Under the pieces are notes generated by a model, which was not told the origin of the DNA, made no database searches, and saw only the letters and a program-made list of their open reading frames with translations. Made by a program: the position numbers and the translations under genes. This document shows, piece after piece, positions 46,401 to 59,900 of a stretch of DNA of 64,000 nt. How positions within the stretch are numbered: the stretch's first letter is position 1; each line of letters begins with the position of its first letter. The stretch is from Zerene cesonia. Lineage: Eukaryota; Arthropoda; Insecta; Lepidoptera; Pieridae. The stretch lies in contig NC_052112.1 in NCBI RefSeq assembly GCF_012273895.1, forward strand, positions 3,906,001 to 3,970,000. The letters are read 5' to 3'.

Positions 46401-49400
46401 TCATTGGTTACTCAAGAATTTGCCGGAAATTAATGAAAATTACAATGATCAACATGATATTCTAATCTGTAAAAATATTAATTGTAAATTGTATAAAGAA
46501 ATGCTATTTTACTTCAAACTTTGAATAAATATATGTACCTACTTCTATTATACTTTTGTCTTTAACAATATATTTTTGTATTACATTTGTGATATTTATT
46601 ACATAACAAACTTACTGTGAATGTGGTGCCTTTGACAATTCCAACAGTGTACCATGTATCTTCATCATTTTGTTTCTGTTCCTCCTGCTCTGGCTGAAAG
46701 CAGAAAATATTATTTAAGCAAAGTTGCTGGTCTAATTAAAGTCTTTTTAATTTTTGATTTTCAAGGATATATTGGTGTACCAGCATAATAAAACGTAATT
46801 AATAATCCGGAAGAGCCGGCAAGAAACTCTCAGACAACTCAAAGAAGCAGTTGCTCTTTTAAAATAAAATCAATTTTACATTTTAGTTCTACATAATATG
46901 TAATATGTACATAACAATGATGCTAAAGAAATGTCCCGTGGTCCTTAAGTGAAGTCCATGATTGTCATCTTCCATATAATCATTAATACTATAGTAGGCT
47001 TTCTGAACTAAAATATTTTTAATACAGTCTTTGAATTTAACACTACTAAACAATTTAATACAAAAATATTTTTTTACTTTATAAAGCTGGAACGTTCCCC
47101 GTGTACTAGCCATTAGTACTATCCCTCAGTTGGAAAAGTTCCCCGTCTAAGGTACGAAATTAAAGCCGGAAGTATTAAAAGATTTTAATTTCAAATTTCA
47201 AAATGCAAGCGCGATTCCCAGAGCCGCGGCGCCACACTGCCGCCATCTAGCTTCGATAATGGCAACAATTGCACATAATATAAAATGCATCAGAAATTGA
47301 TGCAACACCCCGTGTCATAACAATGTCTATCTCCTACTTTTGTATGTAAGTCTCCTACTTTTGTATGCGGAAAATATTATTAATAATTGATCTGTGTAGG
47401 TGTGGGTACCTGAACGCAAACTTCTCTTAATCTTAACAGAGTAGCATGTAAGCAATCACCTGTTCCTGATGGTGATGCAGCGCGGCGCTGGCGAGCGTGG
47501 CAAGCGCGTGCGCCGCGTCGGCGGGCGGGATGGGCGGCGCGCCGTTGGCCGCGCCGGAGCTGCTGACCGCGCCGTCGCCGCCGCCCGCCTCGCCCTCCGC
47601 GCCGCGCTCCGACACCGACGAGGACACGCCGCCGCCGCCGGCACCCTCCTCGCCTGCGTACATGCCTAGCGGAGTTTACTTAACGCGTTATAATATTTAA
47701 GTCAAAATAAAACATCCATCAAGTGCAAAACGGTATCGCGACACTAGTGTTTTATAGCCTTAAGATGTACAAATAAATTAAAGAGCGACTGCAAAAAAAA
47801 TCGGCACCGATCCAATTGATGACCGTGCCGACCGTTGCTTAACCTAGATTTTTTATTTTAAAAAATTGAGGTTATAACAATTTTAGCGTCATAGCTAAAA
47901 CAGAAACACATAATCTCTAAAAAATTCACTGTCTAAATGTATCACGGTTCATAGATTCATAGTGACACATTCACAGACAGATTATATGACTGTTTACTTT
48001 GTCTTTTTTTACACGTTAACAGAAGAACTACTAGATCGATTTAAAAACTATTTTACCACTTGAAAGCTGTCTGTACAAATAGGCATTTTTGTAGCATGAA
48101 AATTAGCAGAGCATGTCTGGTTAATACTTATAATAAATTATTAATTCAACAGGCAAAATTACAATTGTTTTTTTTTTATTACAACAGGTTTAAATCTGTG
48201 TGGATCTTAGTACTAATTAAAGTTATAAAATAATAATAATAAAAAAGATGATATTAATAAAATAAGGAATGGTTTATATAACACACAGATACACCATTAA
48301 GACATACATAATTATGTCAGCCTAGGTTTGTCATAACTACTCAATAATTATTTAATTAAACAAATATTTAATTTGATGTTTAGTCTGTCAAAAAATTTCA
48401 CAGAAAATGTCACATAATTTATGAGGTTGTTAAGCAAATGATTGCCTTTATATGTGCAATGATAGACAGTAGTAATTATTAATTTTCATATACCTTGTAA
48501 AAGATTAGGTGACAGCAAAGCAGATCCATTTGCAGTCATAGTCAATAATGGCATTGACTCGCTCACTGATGGCATAGTATCAGCCGCACCTTCCATTTCT
48601 GAAGTGTCCGCGTCGCTAAAACTATAAAACCATTAATAAATAATAAATAATGGTCTATTTAATTTTTAGTTTTATAGCATTGAAATGCTTTCAAAATTTC
48701 TCAATAATGGTCTAATCAGTTAATTTTACAAATAAAGAATTTAATGATAAAAATTTAAAGAATTTTGCTAATTTTAATTACAAAATAAAGCTAAATTCAT
48801 TCACAAAATAATACTATGGAATATTTTATAGTTTGGGTGATAGTCAACATTCATTTGTAGTGTATTGAAAAGTACAATTGAACATGGAAATCCTGATATA
48901 AAACTATATTCTGAGATAGAATGAGCTTGAAGATGAAATATGACCTTAAACATTATTTTTGTCAAATCAAGCTCCAACTTAGTGCAAAACAATACTAACT
49001 CATTGGTTGGATGCTGTGGCAGAACAGAGAAGGAATGCAGCACAGCGGGTCCATTAGCAGTGGACGAAATTAATGCTGCTTCTCCTTGACCACTGCTTGA
49101 TATATCTGCGCCACCCTCTGTTGTACTTGAGCTGAACAAATTTTATAAAATTTAAATGACAACAGTTTTCATTCATAATTACTTCTATTCAGTACATCAT
49201 ATTATATATATTTATATAAAATCTCTCTACTAATGCATAAGTCATTAAATTAAAAAAAAAAAATAACTTTATAATGTAATTTTTATTTGTATGTGGTGTT
49301 TACTTCTTAGAAATTTTATACTTAATTTTATTGTTAACTGGTAATCCTTAAAATAAATAAATAAATCAGCCTCAGCATATCTTCTCAGCAACTCTAACAT

Positions 49401-50988
49401 ATCTAATACATATTGTTATTTTCCAATAAGACTTCAACTAGAAGAGGTAAAACAGACTAAAATAATTATGTCCAAAAGAATTGATTGCCTTCAAAAAAAT
49501 TAATTACCTAATACCAGTACTGAGAACATCTTGAGCTGCACTGCTTATGTCATTAACATCATCACTGCTTGCTACTCCTTCACCACCACCCATGTCTTCA
49601 TCCATTGTGCTAGACTCCTCTGTATCCAAACATCAAGTCATGATTTATTTGGTTCTATTTTATATTGTAAGTTGTGCAACATTTATTGTGTGAATATTAA
49701 GAGAGGCAAGGGAGGTAATGAATCAATCTTAATAATTGCTAAATAACTATTTTGATTATAATCTATGAATCTTATAATTAAGGATAATTAATAATAGATG
49801 AAAAATAAAAGCTATGTTTTTTCTGTTGCAAAAAGTTTAGTATCAGAACCAACCGTCTTGAATTATAGGTGCACCATCACCTTCAACCGGCATGGCCGAA
49901 CTAATAGACTGGTCAGGGGACTCCTCTTGCTGTTCCCCAGCCTCCCCTTCTGGATCTCCCTCCAAACTATCCTGTTTCAAAATTGTATCCAACTGATTTT
50001 CTTCTTGAGGGGAATTGTCTTCTGTCGCAGCCTAATTTAAAGTATACTCAAAATTTAATTTATTGCCAATTGATTTTTTATAACTTTTATATTAAAATTT
50101 GAAGTTCATCAATATTACATTGTTTCATATATTTTTCTTGATTTAGATTTTATCATAAATTTCTTCTTTTTTTGTATCAAACAGTTAATTATTTACGACT
50201 TGAGATTAAAATACATCCACCACGTGACATATCCATGAAGCAGTATATGTATGACTAAATAATACAAAATGATTATCTTACAGGAGTTGATAAGCAGTTG
50301 TCTCCAATGTATGCTGATTCATCTCCAACTGCACCGGGTGTTGTTTCATCTATATCCATTTCATCTTCTGCTTCTGCATGACCTGTGGATTATATTTAAA
50401 AAATGGATTTTTTTTTTACATTGAATATTTATAACTACACAAACACTATAACACTAAAGAATAATTAAAATAATATGTTATTAAAAATTCTCATTTAATT
50501 CCAATTGCAAAATTTTATATTTTTAAACATTATTTATAGCTCACCTTCATTGCCTTCTTCTTCGACAGGATGCTCTTCATTTTCGGCTGGTTCAACACCT
50601 TGTTCTAAGTCCAACAGATCACTGCTACTAGTTGGTCCTCCATTTGTTGCTATTCAATAAAATCATTATATTATAGCCTAAAGATGAACAAACACACAAA
50701 CGAATAATAAAACTTTTAAAGTATTCAGTAATATGTTCAACAATGAGTCGCGTGTTAAATAAGATGCTCGATGCTCAATTAGGCCAAGTAACCACGCATA
50801 ACGTTTTGTTTATATTTACAGAAGAATTGTTATTAACCTGCATCCTCAGTTGTTTGTGCCGCATCCGAGTGTTCAGTTGTGATGTTATTTTCAGCAATCT
50901 CTCCAATTGTTTCTGGTTGATTTTCAACCAAAGGAGACATTTCCGCGCCATCAGAAACATCACCATGTAGCACTGATTCTGACTCCAT
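43445..50988 (-). CDS. host cell factor C-terminal-type protein (no Kelch domain)
   Basis: Thirteen exons in phase: 50988-50838, 50649-50545, 50382-50282, 50031-49854, 49619-49508, 49131-49000, 48621-48494, 47665-47460, 46693-46616, 46386-46225, 45969-45799, 45250-45064, 43533-43445. Together they give 599 residues. Residues 1-300 are acidic and Ser/Glu/Asp-rich, and about 303-371 are Gly/Ala-rich. From about 378 to 570 come tandem fibronectin type III repeats of host cell factor: WYTVGIVKGTTF, HGTAYKFRIAAINSCGKGDF, FPGAPSAIKISKSVEGAHLS, LAFVRVYCGKANTCVVPQSS, and [20 protein letters not shown]. The tail is basic (KSTGVKRAG). HCF is a nuclear chromatin coregulator, usually with an N-terminal Kelch propeller. 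Here the first ATG is preceded by in-frame TAG and TGA, so I read this as a gene for the C-terminal half alone. The region that associates the two halves is present. Either HCF is split in this lineage or this is a paralog. Confidence 0.9.
45423..45592 (+). repeat. lepidopteran short interspersed repeat, copy 5
   Basis: A full-length, well-preserved copy: actagcggtccgccccggct at the start, aattagtatagat at the end. It lies in the HCF-like intron between exons 45799 and 45250. Confidence 0.85.
47790..48110. repeat. diverged interspersed repeat (gaccgtgccgacc type)
   Basis: It contains gaccgtgccgaccgttgctt then taacctag, and an atcacggttcata block further on. The same order, gaccgtgctgaccattcctt then taacataat and atcacggttaataa, is found at 57356-57430. 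This is a shared but unnamed lepidopteran repeat, in an HCF-like intron. Confidence 0.4.
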
Positions 50989-52409
50989 TTTAAATAAAAC
51001 AAAAGTTCACTATTCAAAAACACAAATAAACATTGATTTCTGTTACACAATTATGAATTAAAACTAAACATTATCAAAATTATTAACAAATTCATAAACT
51101 GTTTGACAAATTCAGAGAATCGTCCATAGTGCCTAGCCAAGTTGGTTTCGGCGTCATTTTCAATGTTGCCATTATTAAAGTTGTCAACGTAATGTCAGTA
51201 GATAAAATAGAATGAGTGTTAACATTTGGATCTAGATTTTTTTTTAATAGAGTCCTTTTGAATTATACTAAAATAAAATTTTAACAGTTAATAATATAAA
51301 TTGTTCCAACGATTTTATATGACATGCTCAAATACCGTAGAATAGGGTCAATAGAAATATTTTTGTAAAGCCATTATCAAAGAGAAGAAGCAGAAATATG
51401 CTCTCGTCCTAAAATATATAAAAAAGTACCATCTGTACGTAATAATTATACCAAATATCTCAAGGAGTAGGAACTACTGGTTTGAATTCAAATAATATTT
51501 TTATGTTCAGTATTCCATTTATCGAGGAAGCCTTTTTGTCTGAGTAGTAGATAAACATATCACGCAGCGTAAGAATGAAGTAGAAATTATAATTTACGAG
51601 AGCGGGGAAAATAATCCTTTTGAGTCAGGAAAAGTTGCATGTGTTGCTATAGTTAATAAAGAAAGCGCTTCATAATACTTATAAAATTTATATTTTCGGA
51701 TTTAAAGAGGTGAAGAAGACATTTATTCTTAAACTACATTTGTTTGCTTTTCTTACGCTTAAACTGACATTTTTCGTTTACTACCCTACTTAAGTTTTTA
51801 TCACAAATATAACTGTAGGATTTTTTAATACTTTTATGTTTTAGCATTACATTTTTTGTTCAAGAATTTTTTATTTAGGTAATTTGCTGTAGTGATTTTT
51901 ATATTGTCAAATGTTATAAAATATGTCAATGTCATGCCCATCATAAAAAAAAGTTAAATATTGCACACAAAGGTACCTAATAATAAAAAACCAATATATT
52001 TTTATAAATATTTTAAATTGCTCCCATTCGTTCTATTCTGTTAATCGACGTTCCTAAAACGAAGGAGGTTCTCAATTCGATTGTGATTTTTTTTTGTTTT
52101 GTTACTCCATAGCATAGGTTTCCAACAGATTGGCATGATTATTTTTGTGTTGAATAGGAAATTGTTTATTTAAGAATCTGGAGGAGTATCTCCGCCCTAG
52201 CCAATGCAATACCCTTAAATTTATGAAACTTAAAATTGATGTATTTTGAAATTATTGATATTAGGTAATTTTATGACTACATACAATGATAATAAAATGT
52301 AACGTTCTATAAACTACATAACAAATAAATAATGCGGTTTCTAAAAAACATAATTAATTTGACATTAACAACAATCATTTTTGTATAACAGATAAGTAAT
52401 ATAACAAAA
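50989..52409. promoter_or_regulatory. divergent intergenic region between the HCF-like gene and SMIM8
   Basis: About 1.4 kb separates two divergent start codons, so promoters of both genes should lie here. No motif is strong enough to name. A degenerate copy of the interspersed family at 1842 may lie near 51470-51560 (ggaactactggtttga, attccatttatcgaggaag). No coding frame is supported. Confidence 0.35.
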
Positions 52410-53060
52410 ATGTCTGAAAAACCAAATGAAATCAAAGAAAAACCAGGAGATGGCCTTCGTTCAATGAGATCTACCACAGCATTTCGTGTTATTAACTTTG
52501 AACTTTATGCAAAGCCGGTAATTATTCATTTGTATAATAATTTTCTATGTTACAACAAAGATCTATCTGCTATTGCTTTATGTAATACTATCTCTAAATG
52601 AGTTTTCCATTTTAATGTTTCTCAGGAAACGCTAAAATAAAACATAGCCTAAGCTATTCCTTGACATGAATGTACCACTGAAAGTCCCATCCATTCCAGA
52701 GATTAGCAGAAACAATCGGACAGATAAAATTTATAAAAAAGGTTTTTTGGTACATGTGCTGTAATACACATAATTTAATAAGTTAAAATTTGGTTATTTT
52801 AATGTAACAAAGAGATACTTCAATTTTTTTATCAAGAAAGATTGTAACTTTCTTTTATTTGTCAAATCTTAAAGCAATTAATAATTTTAATTCTATTGTT
52901 TCAGAATATTGTCATCATGAGCATAGGTGCAACTTGTTTTGCACTTGCTTTGGGATATATAGCTTATATGAGACAAAAATATGAATCAATGGGATACTAT
53001 GCAGCAGTTGATGCAGATGGAAAAGAAATATTTGAAAAGAAAAAGTCGAAATGGGACTGA
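52410..53060 (+). CDS. SMIM8: small integral membrane protein 8 homolog
   Basis: Two exons, 52410-52517 and 52905-53060, joined in phase 0, encode 87 residues. The conserved pattern GLRSMRSTTAFRVINFELY (residues 15-33) then KPN precedes one membrane helix (VIMSIGATCFALALGYIAYM, about 39-58). A short conserved tail ends KKKSKWD. This order and the terminal SKWD match the vertebrate SMIM8 (C6orf162) family, whose function is unknown. The start is chosen because it gives the family's usual short N-terminus. Confident on family. Confidence 0.9.
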
Positions 53061-53470
53061 AACTGACAAAAAATTATTTAATTAAATAATTATAGGTAGT
53101 AAATAATAATCCATAGCATAAAATAATATAAAATCTATTTTTTTAGTTATTTATGAGGCTTTAGTTATTGGAAACCTTTTATTGTCCTTTCAAATATACT
53201 CAAATAATAAAAAAATAATAATAAAAAATAAGATCTGAGCTTTTTCATAGAGAAATTTCACATTTTATATAATATATGAGAATGAGATGACTTCTCATAT
53301 AAAAAACTAGTACATGGATGACCGAGCTTTTCTCGGTTTTTTTTGTTTTTTGTTTTTTTATAAATTGTGTTTTTTGGAAATTATATTTAAGTATTATTAA
53401 AAAAGTAAGTTTAAGTCGATAAAACACGAATATGACATTTTCTAAAAAAGATTCCTAGCTAGATCGATTT

Positions 53471-53632
53471 ATCGCCCCCGAAACCCCCTATATACTAAAT
53501 TTCATGAAAATTGTTGGAGCCCATTCCGAGAAATTTTATATATATATATAATCTATCTATATACTAAATTTCATGAAATTCGTTGGAGCCCATATATATA
53601 TGTATATATATATATATATATATATAATAATA
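53471..53632. repeat. AT microsatellite with a tandemly duplicated unit
   Basis: The unit ctatatactaaatttcatga followed by a ttggagcccat block occurs twice, separated and followed by (TA)n tracts at about 53538-53560 and 53591-53628. It looks like a short tandem duplication driven by slippage. It lies between SMIM8 and FBXL6. Confidence 0.7.
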
Positions 53633-53889
53633 AGCTTGTTAAAAGATATAAGATTTAACCATTAGATGTAAAGTGTTGTTGCTTTTCCGAGCTTTATGTA
53701 ATGCTTTTCATTTTTTTCTGAACATGAGAAAGATAATATATCCAAATAACAGAGCTGCATTAAACAATTTTTAGGTAACTTAGATTTTAGTCTGGTCAAT
53801 CTGGACATTCCGTGATACATAAATTCACAACAAGCTGAAAATCAGTGAAGTTGTTTAAAATAAAGGTATAAATAAAATTTAGAAGTTAC

Positions 53890-53989
53890 NNNNNNNNNNN
53901 NNNNNNNNNNNNNNNNNNNNNNNNNNNNNNNNNNNNNNNNNNNNNNNNNNNNNNNNNNNNNNNNNNNNNNNNNNNNNNNNNNNNNNNNN
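53890..53989. other. assembly gap, 100 N
   Basis: A run of 100 N that cuts the last exon of the FBXL6-type gene. Confidence 0.99.
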
Positions 53990-56900
53990 TCTTGAAAGAC
54001 ACACGAGGAAGACTTGGACTCTGGAGATTTGATATCTAAATTAACACTAGAACTCTCGGAAACACTATCTGAATTCTCAATTTTCTTATCCTCGCTTTTC
54101 GAGGTCTCTGCTTTGGACGACTTTTTAGCTTTTTTGTTTTCATGCCCTTTATTGTCCTCTTTTTTCACTTTGTCAGTGTTGAAGCTATCTTTCAAGTCTT
54201 GAAGTTCCTTGCCTGTGTACAACCGCTTCATACCTCGCGGTAAAGCCCGACACAAGCTTAAATTTAACGATTCTAATTGGGAGCACTTTAACAACACTTT
54301 CTTAACTGGTTCCAAAGATACCGACGAGCCGAAAAGATTGAGTATTCTGAAAGTTTAAAATACATCATAAGTGCGAGAAAATAATGTCAAACGAATATGT
54401 CAAATTTTATGTCCAATAAAGAACACATAAATAAACATGTCTCTTATATACTTCATAGTACTAGTTGAGGAGTAATAGTATACCAATTGTTTCGAAAATT
54501 ATTTCAATGTTGATAAGTTTTAATATAATTAAACAGTAGATAATAATGAATATCAATGAACAGACTTAATAAGATTTTAAAATAATATATAATATGTATT
54601 CAGAGATCTATTTAAAACATGGGAAAATTTTAAAGAATGTAAAAAAAAATTGTCACGAGGCAGGAGTCATTTCGCCTATTCTATAAAAAATTCCCATTTA
54701 TAAAGCATTTGAATGCGAATTTGAAACATGTTTAGATAAACTACATAAATCAAGTTATATTATTACTCAAAACGGCTAACGCCTAAATCATAATTTCTTT
54801 CTTTCTTTCTTAAATTCAATAGAATAACTACACCATGAAATCCATCATGTTATTTGTTACTCTATGAACATCATTATTCAAAATTATAAATCTATTATTC
54901 ATAGTAGCTGTTTGCTTCATATCCTCCAATTAATGAATTTTGTAATTTCTCAAAATGTTTACAGTTAATACGTAGATATCCTTAGGTAGGTATCCTAATC
55001 AAAACAGACACAAATACAAACCAATAATCCTCAAAATCCATTCAGCCGTTTTTAACTTACAACTGGCATCATAAACAGGATTTTCATTTGTGCATATAAG
55101 ATCATAATTACCTAAGTTTACTAGAAGCGGCATCGGCGAGCGCCGCCACCGCGTCATCTAGCACCTTGTTGGCGGACGCCCACGACAGGTCCAGCTCGAT
55201 GAGGCTGTGCGACCACTTCTCGCAGATTAGCTCCAGGCACGCGTTCCTCTGTCGCGTCACGTTGCAACCTGCCGTTACAAGGGAGATATTGGGAGTTGCA
55301 GGCAATAATGAGAGATATTTAGGCATTTTACGATACTGTTTTGTTGTAGGCGTTTTGCATGCAACATATTTTTTTTTTGGATTTTGGCTTCAAAGGTTCT
55401 AAAATTGTTATCAGTTTGAAGATTACACTTAAATTTATTAGTAGCGATATCTATTCTAATATTATAAAGCTGAAGAGTTTGTTTGTTTAAAAAAAATACT
55501 TCAGTGTTATATATTCCATTTATTGAGGAAGACTCTAGGCTGTATTATAGGTACCACGGGCGAAGCCGGGATGGACCGCTGGTTATATATAAATTTTTTT
55601 TTTTTTTTTTTTTTTATTGTGGGATAGGGAAGCGCTTGACTACCATCTCGCCTGCTGGTAAGCGTAGATGTAGTCTAAGATGGAGCGCGCTTCCCTAGGA
55701 GGTACCTGTTCACTCGACTTTTGAAGATCCCCAGATTGTACTCGTCAGGGAACACAGACTCAGGAAGCATGTTCCAGTCCCTTGCGGTTCGAATGAAGAA
55801 TGTAGAGTCGAACCGCTTAGTCCGGGTACATGGAACATCCACCATAAAGTGGTGCCTAGAGTCTGTGCGCCTCGACGACCGATGGAAGAAGGGGGATGGC
55901 GGAATCAAATTGTGCAGTTCCGCAGCGCACTCTCCAAAGTGTATCCGATAAAATACCGATAGACTAGCCACTCTACGGCGATGAGCGAGGCTCTGNNNNN
56001 NNNNNNNNNNNNNNNNNNNNNNNNNNNNNNNNNNNNNNNNNNNNNNNNNNNNNNNNNNNNNNNNNNNNNNNNNNNNNNNNNNNNNNNNNNNNNNNNNNNN
56101 NNNNNNNNNNNNNNNNNNNNNNNNNNNNNNNNNNNNNNNNNNNNNNNNNNNNNNNNNNNNNNNNNNNNNNNNNNNNNNNNNNNNNNNNNNNNNNNNNNNN
56201 NNNNNNNNNNNNNNNNNNNNNNNNNNNNNNNNNNNNNNNNNNNNNNNNNNNNNNNNNNNNNNNNNNNNNNNNNNNNNNNNNNNNNNNNNNNNNNNNNNNN
56301 NNNNNNNNNNNNNNNNNNNNNNNNNNNNNNNNNNNNNNNNNNNNNNNNNNNNNNNNNNNNNNNNNNNNNNNNNNNNNNNNNNNNNNNNNNNNNNNNNNNN
56401 NNNNNNNNNNNNNNNNNNNNNNNNNNNNNNNNNNNNNNNNNNNNNNNNNNNNNNNNNNNNNNNNNNNNNNNNNNNNNNNNNNNNNNNNNNNNNNNNNNNN
56501 NNNNNNNNNNNNNNNNNNNNNNNNNNNNNNNNNNNNNNNNNNNNNNNNNNNNNNNNNNNNNNNNNNNNNNNNNNNNNNNNNNNNNNNNNNNNNNNNNNNN
56601 NNNNNNNNNNNNNNNNNNNNNNNNNNNNNNNNNNNNNNNNNNNNNNNNNNNNNNNNNNNNNNNNNNNNNNNNNNNNNNNNNNNNNNNNNNNNNNNNNNNN
56701 NNNNNNNNNNNNNNNNNNNNNNNNNNNNNNNNNNNNNNNNNNNNNNNNNNNNNNNNNNNNNNNNNNNNNNNNNNNNNNNNNNNNNNNNNNNNNNNNNNNN
56801 NNNNNNNNNNNNNNNNNNNNNNNNNNNNNNNNNNNNNNNNNNNNNNNNNNNNNNNNNNNNNNNNNNNNNNNNNNNNNNNNNNNNNNNNNNNNNNNNNNNN

Positions 56901-59900
56901 NNNNNNNNNNNNNNNNNNNNNNNNNNNNNNNNNNNNNNNNNNNNNNNNNNNNNNNNNNNNNNNNNNNNNNNNNNNNNNNNNNNNNNNNNNNNNNNACAGA
57001 TTCGAAATTCAAATGTAATATTTTTTTATAATTAAGTGTAACAGTATTTATGGCCAGACTAAGTATATACTAGCTGATCGCGCAAACACTTCTGCCTTTC
57101 TCTTATCATTTCGGGGTATGAATAATAGATGTTGGCCGATTCTCAGAGCTACACAAAATTTTCTACCTACACAAAATACACAAAATTTCATTAGAATCGG
57201 TGCAGGCGTTTCGGTGGAGTATGGTAACTAACATTGTGATACGAGAGAAGATATCTATTTTCAAGACACTGTTTCGGCCCAGCACGAGTCGGACTAATAA
57301 ACGAACCGAACAAATAAGCGAAAGGAAAACTGAGAAAAACGTGGTTAACCATTTATGACCGTGCTGACCATTCCTTAACATAATACATTATCACTGAATA
57401 TCTCAAGTATCTAACTATCACGGTTAATAAGTTACAGCCTGATGACAGATAGACAGATATAATATAGCAGAAGTCTTACTAAAAGGGTTCCATTTTATCT
57501 TTTGTATACCGAACCCAAATAAGAACTGCAATCGATCTGCAAGACTGTAAGTCGATGATTTATATAAAGCCTTCCGCCCGCATAGCGAAAAAAAATATCC
57601 GGGAATGAGATAATTCACCGTGGTTAAAGTTGCCTATATTACTCTCTAGGCTGAACAATCTTAAGACACAAAATCATATACGACAAACGGTCAGGGTATC
57701 TCATTTTCAGTTTTTCAATTTCAGCGTGTATAGTCGGGATGTTCGAAAAAAAGTATCGAAAGATAATGCACATACACTGAGACATATTTTATGGTACAAA
57801 TGTAAGGTTATGAACAATATATACATATACAATATACACTACTACAAAAGTCAGATTTTAAGTAGTTTAATTTTATGAATATATGAATTACTTATCGATA
57901 AAATGTAAATTATTAAAATTGTTAATTGTTAAATATCATAAATTTATATTAAATTATAGAATTTAAATTTCATATGTATGTAGCAGCTATAACATTTTTT
58001 TTTTAATTGAACTTTTATGTACTGTATTGGGATGACACAGACTCCTGAAACACAGCGAAAGCTATATTAGGAGTCTGGGTTTCATGTTGTATGTGATTTA
58101 TAATTTGTTCAATAAATTATTTTTATTTTATTATTTTTTTATTTATATGATAAATACGAACCTGTTGTGACGTCGTAGCACTAGCAAGTACCAGCTGAGC
58201 GTTAGCAGCTCGAAATACCCTCAATTTTGGGCAACCTTTCTGCAATGCTTCCAAGGGAACTGCAGCTGGGTGTGAAGTGGCCAATGCTCCTGATATATCC
58301 AGCACTTCCAAGTTTGGGCAGTATGTCTGGCAAATGAATAAAAAAATGATTCCTTCAGAATCTATTTTTTTTCAATTTCAAAAATGTCTGACAATTGTTG
58401 TAGGATACATCAGAATCAAATAAGACATAAAATTAAAATATACTTCTGTACTAAGTTTGATAAAATTTGAAAAAAAAAAACTATCAAAGAAAAAAAGTTC
58501 TTGAAAGACGCTATAAGTTGAATTGCACAAAGCGAATCCAGGTGCGTAACACTAGTAAAACCTAATAATTACATCTCAAGCATTTCAAAACTGTTATTAA
58601 ATACTACAAATTAAATATGTATATTGTAAAATATTAAGGAATTTCAATAATGGTATTACTTATTATTATTCATGAATATACAGATTAGAAGTTTATTGGA
58701 AACATAGGTAAACTTTTTTGAAAAATTATTAAGATAAATAATTATCACCAAAATCTTATGCAATAATTATAAACGAATAAATTTTTGTAAAAACCATACC
58801 GCTACTGAAGTCAAAATTTGCTGCAACGCTGAAAACTTATTATTGGCGAGGGTAAGATGAGTCAATCGGTCTCCAAAATTTTCCATGATCCGCGCCACCG
58901 AAGCCGCTGATAAACATGTACTGGAACTGCCTAATTCGGACTGCAAAATGTATAAAACATAATTAGACCAATTGTATATTCGATTGAGATTTAATATATA
59001 CATTATATAAGTCTATAAGGAGACTTTGATATTCTTATTCTATACACCAAAATTATTGTACAGAATATGGAAACTACATTAGTCTAACAATACTATATGT
59101 GAAGTGAAAATAATGCATTCAGTATATATATATTACGATATTTTGTTGTTTTCTAAAAATTATAATATCTAATATCTATTATAATAAAATTATAAGTAAC
59201 CAAAAACATCCAATTACCTCTAATCAATATTGGTTTTCCTTAAATTTAGGTACATAGAAAGAGATCTTACCAAGGATGACAAATCGATCCTTTGCAGCTT
59301 TGGCAGCCCTTGAATCAGGTCAAATAATTGTTCAGGAGTAATTCTACTCCAGCCAGCGACACCAAGTTCCACTAAGTCAGGACAATAATCCACCAAACAT
59401 GTCAGCACCCATGTCACGTTACATACATCCCATTGAGCTAAAAACATTATTTTCTTGTATTTGCCATACCAATTCTTTGCAGGGCATTATTATGATTTAG
59501 TTAAAGAAAGAGATTTGAGAGAATATATGGTACTATCAAGTTCAATAGCAATAATTTAATTTATTCAAAACATTTAAATCAATGTCGTTGAGTGTGTTTA
59601 TTGTATAATTTGTTCATTTATTGAACAATTTTTTTACGAAATACATTTAAAGAATAAATATAACAATCATTTAATAACTGTGTCCCAGAATAACACGCTT
59701 TTGTGTTAATTATTTCAATCATTGTACTAATTAGTTACTTTGATAACTGTTAAGGTAACACACTGACCCAAAAAAAATGTTTTGCGACGCGCGTTTACTA
59801 CCGATATCTCTAAAATACATAATATAAGTGTTTAAGGAAAAAATACAAGCACATCAACATCAACATTTACATAATTTTTTGCCTAATTAAAATTTAATAA

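Noticed and set aside
47456..47700. Several GC-rich frames on both strands
   Set aside because: Shadows of the HCF-like Gly/Ala-rich exon 47460-47665.
55675..55995. Host protein-coding gene on the minus strand
   Set aside because: The frame is the C-terminal part of a LINE polyprotein next to a poly-A tract.
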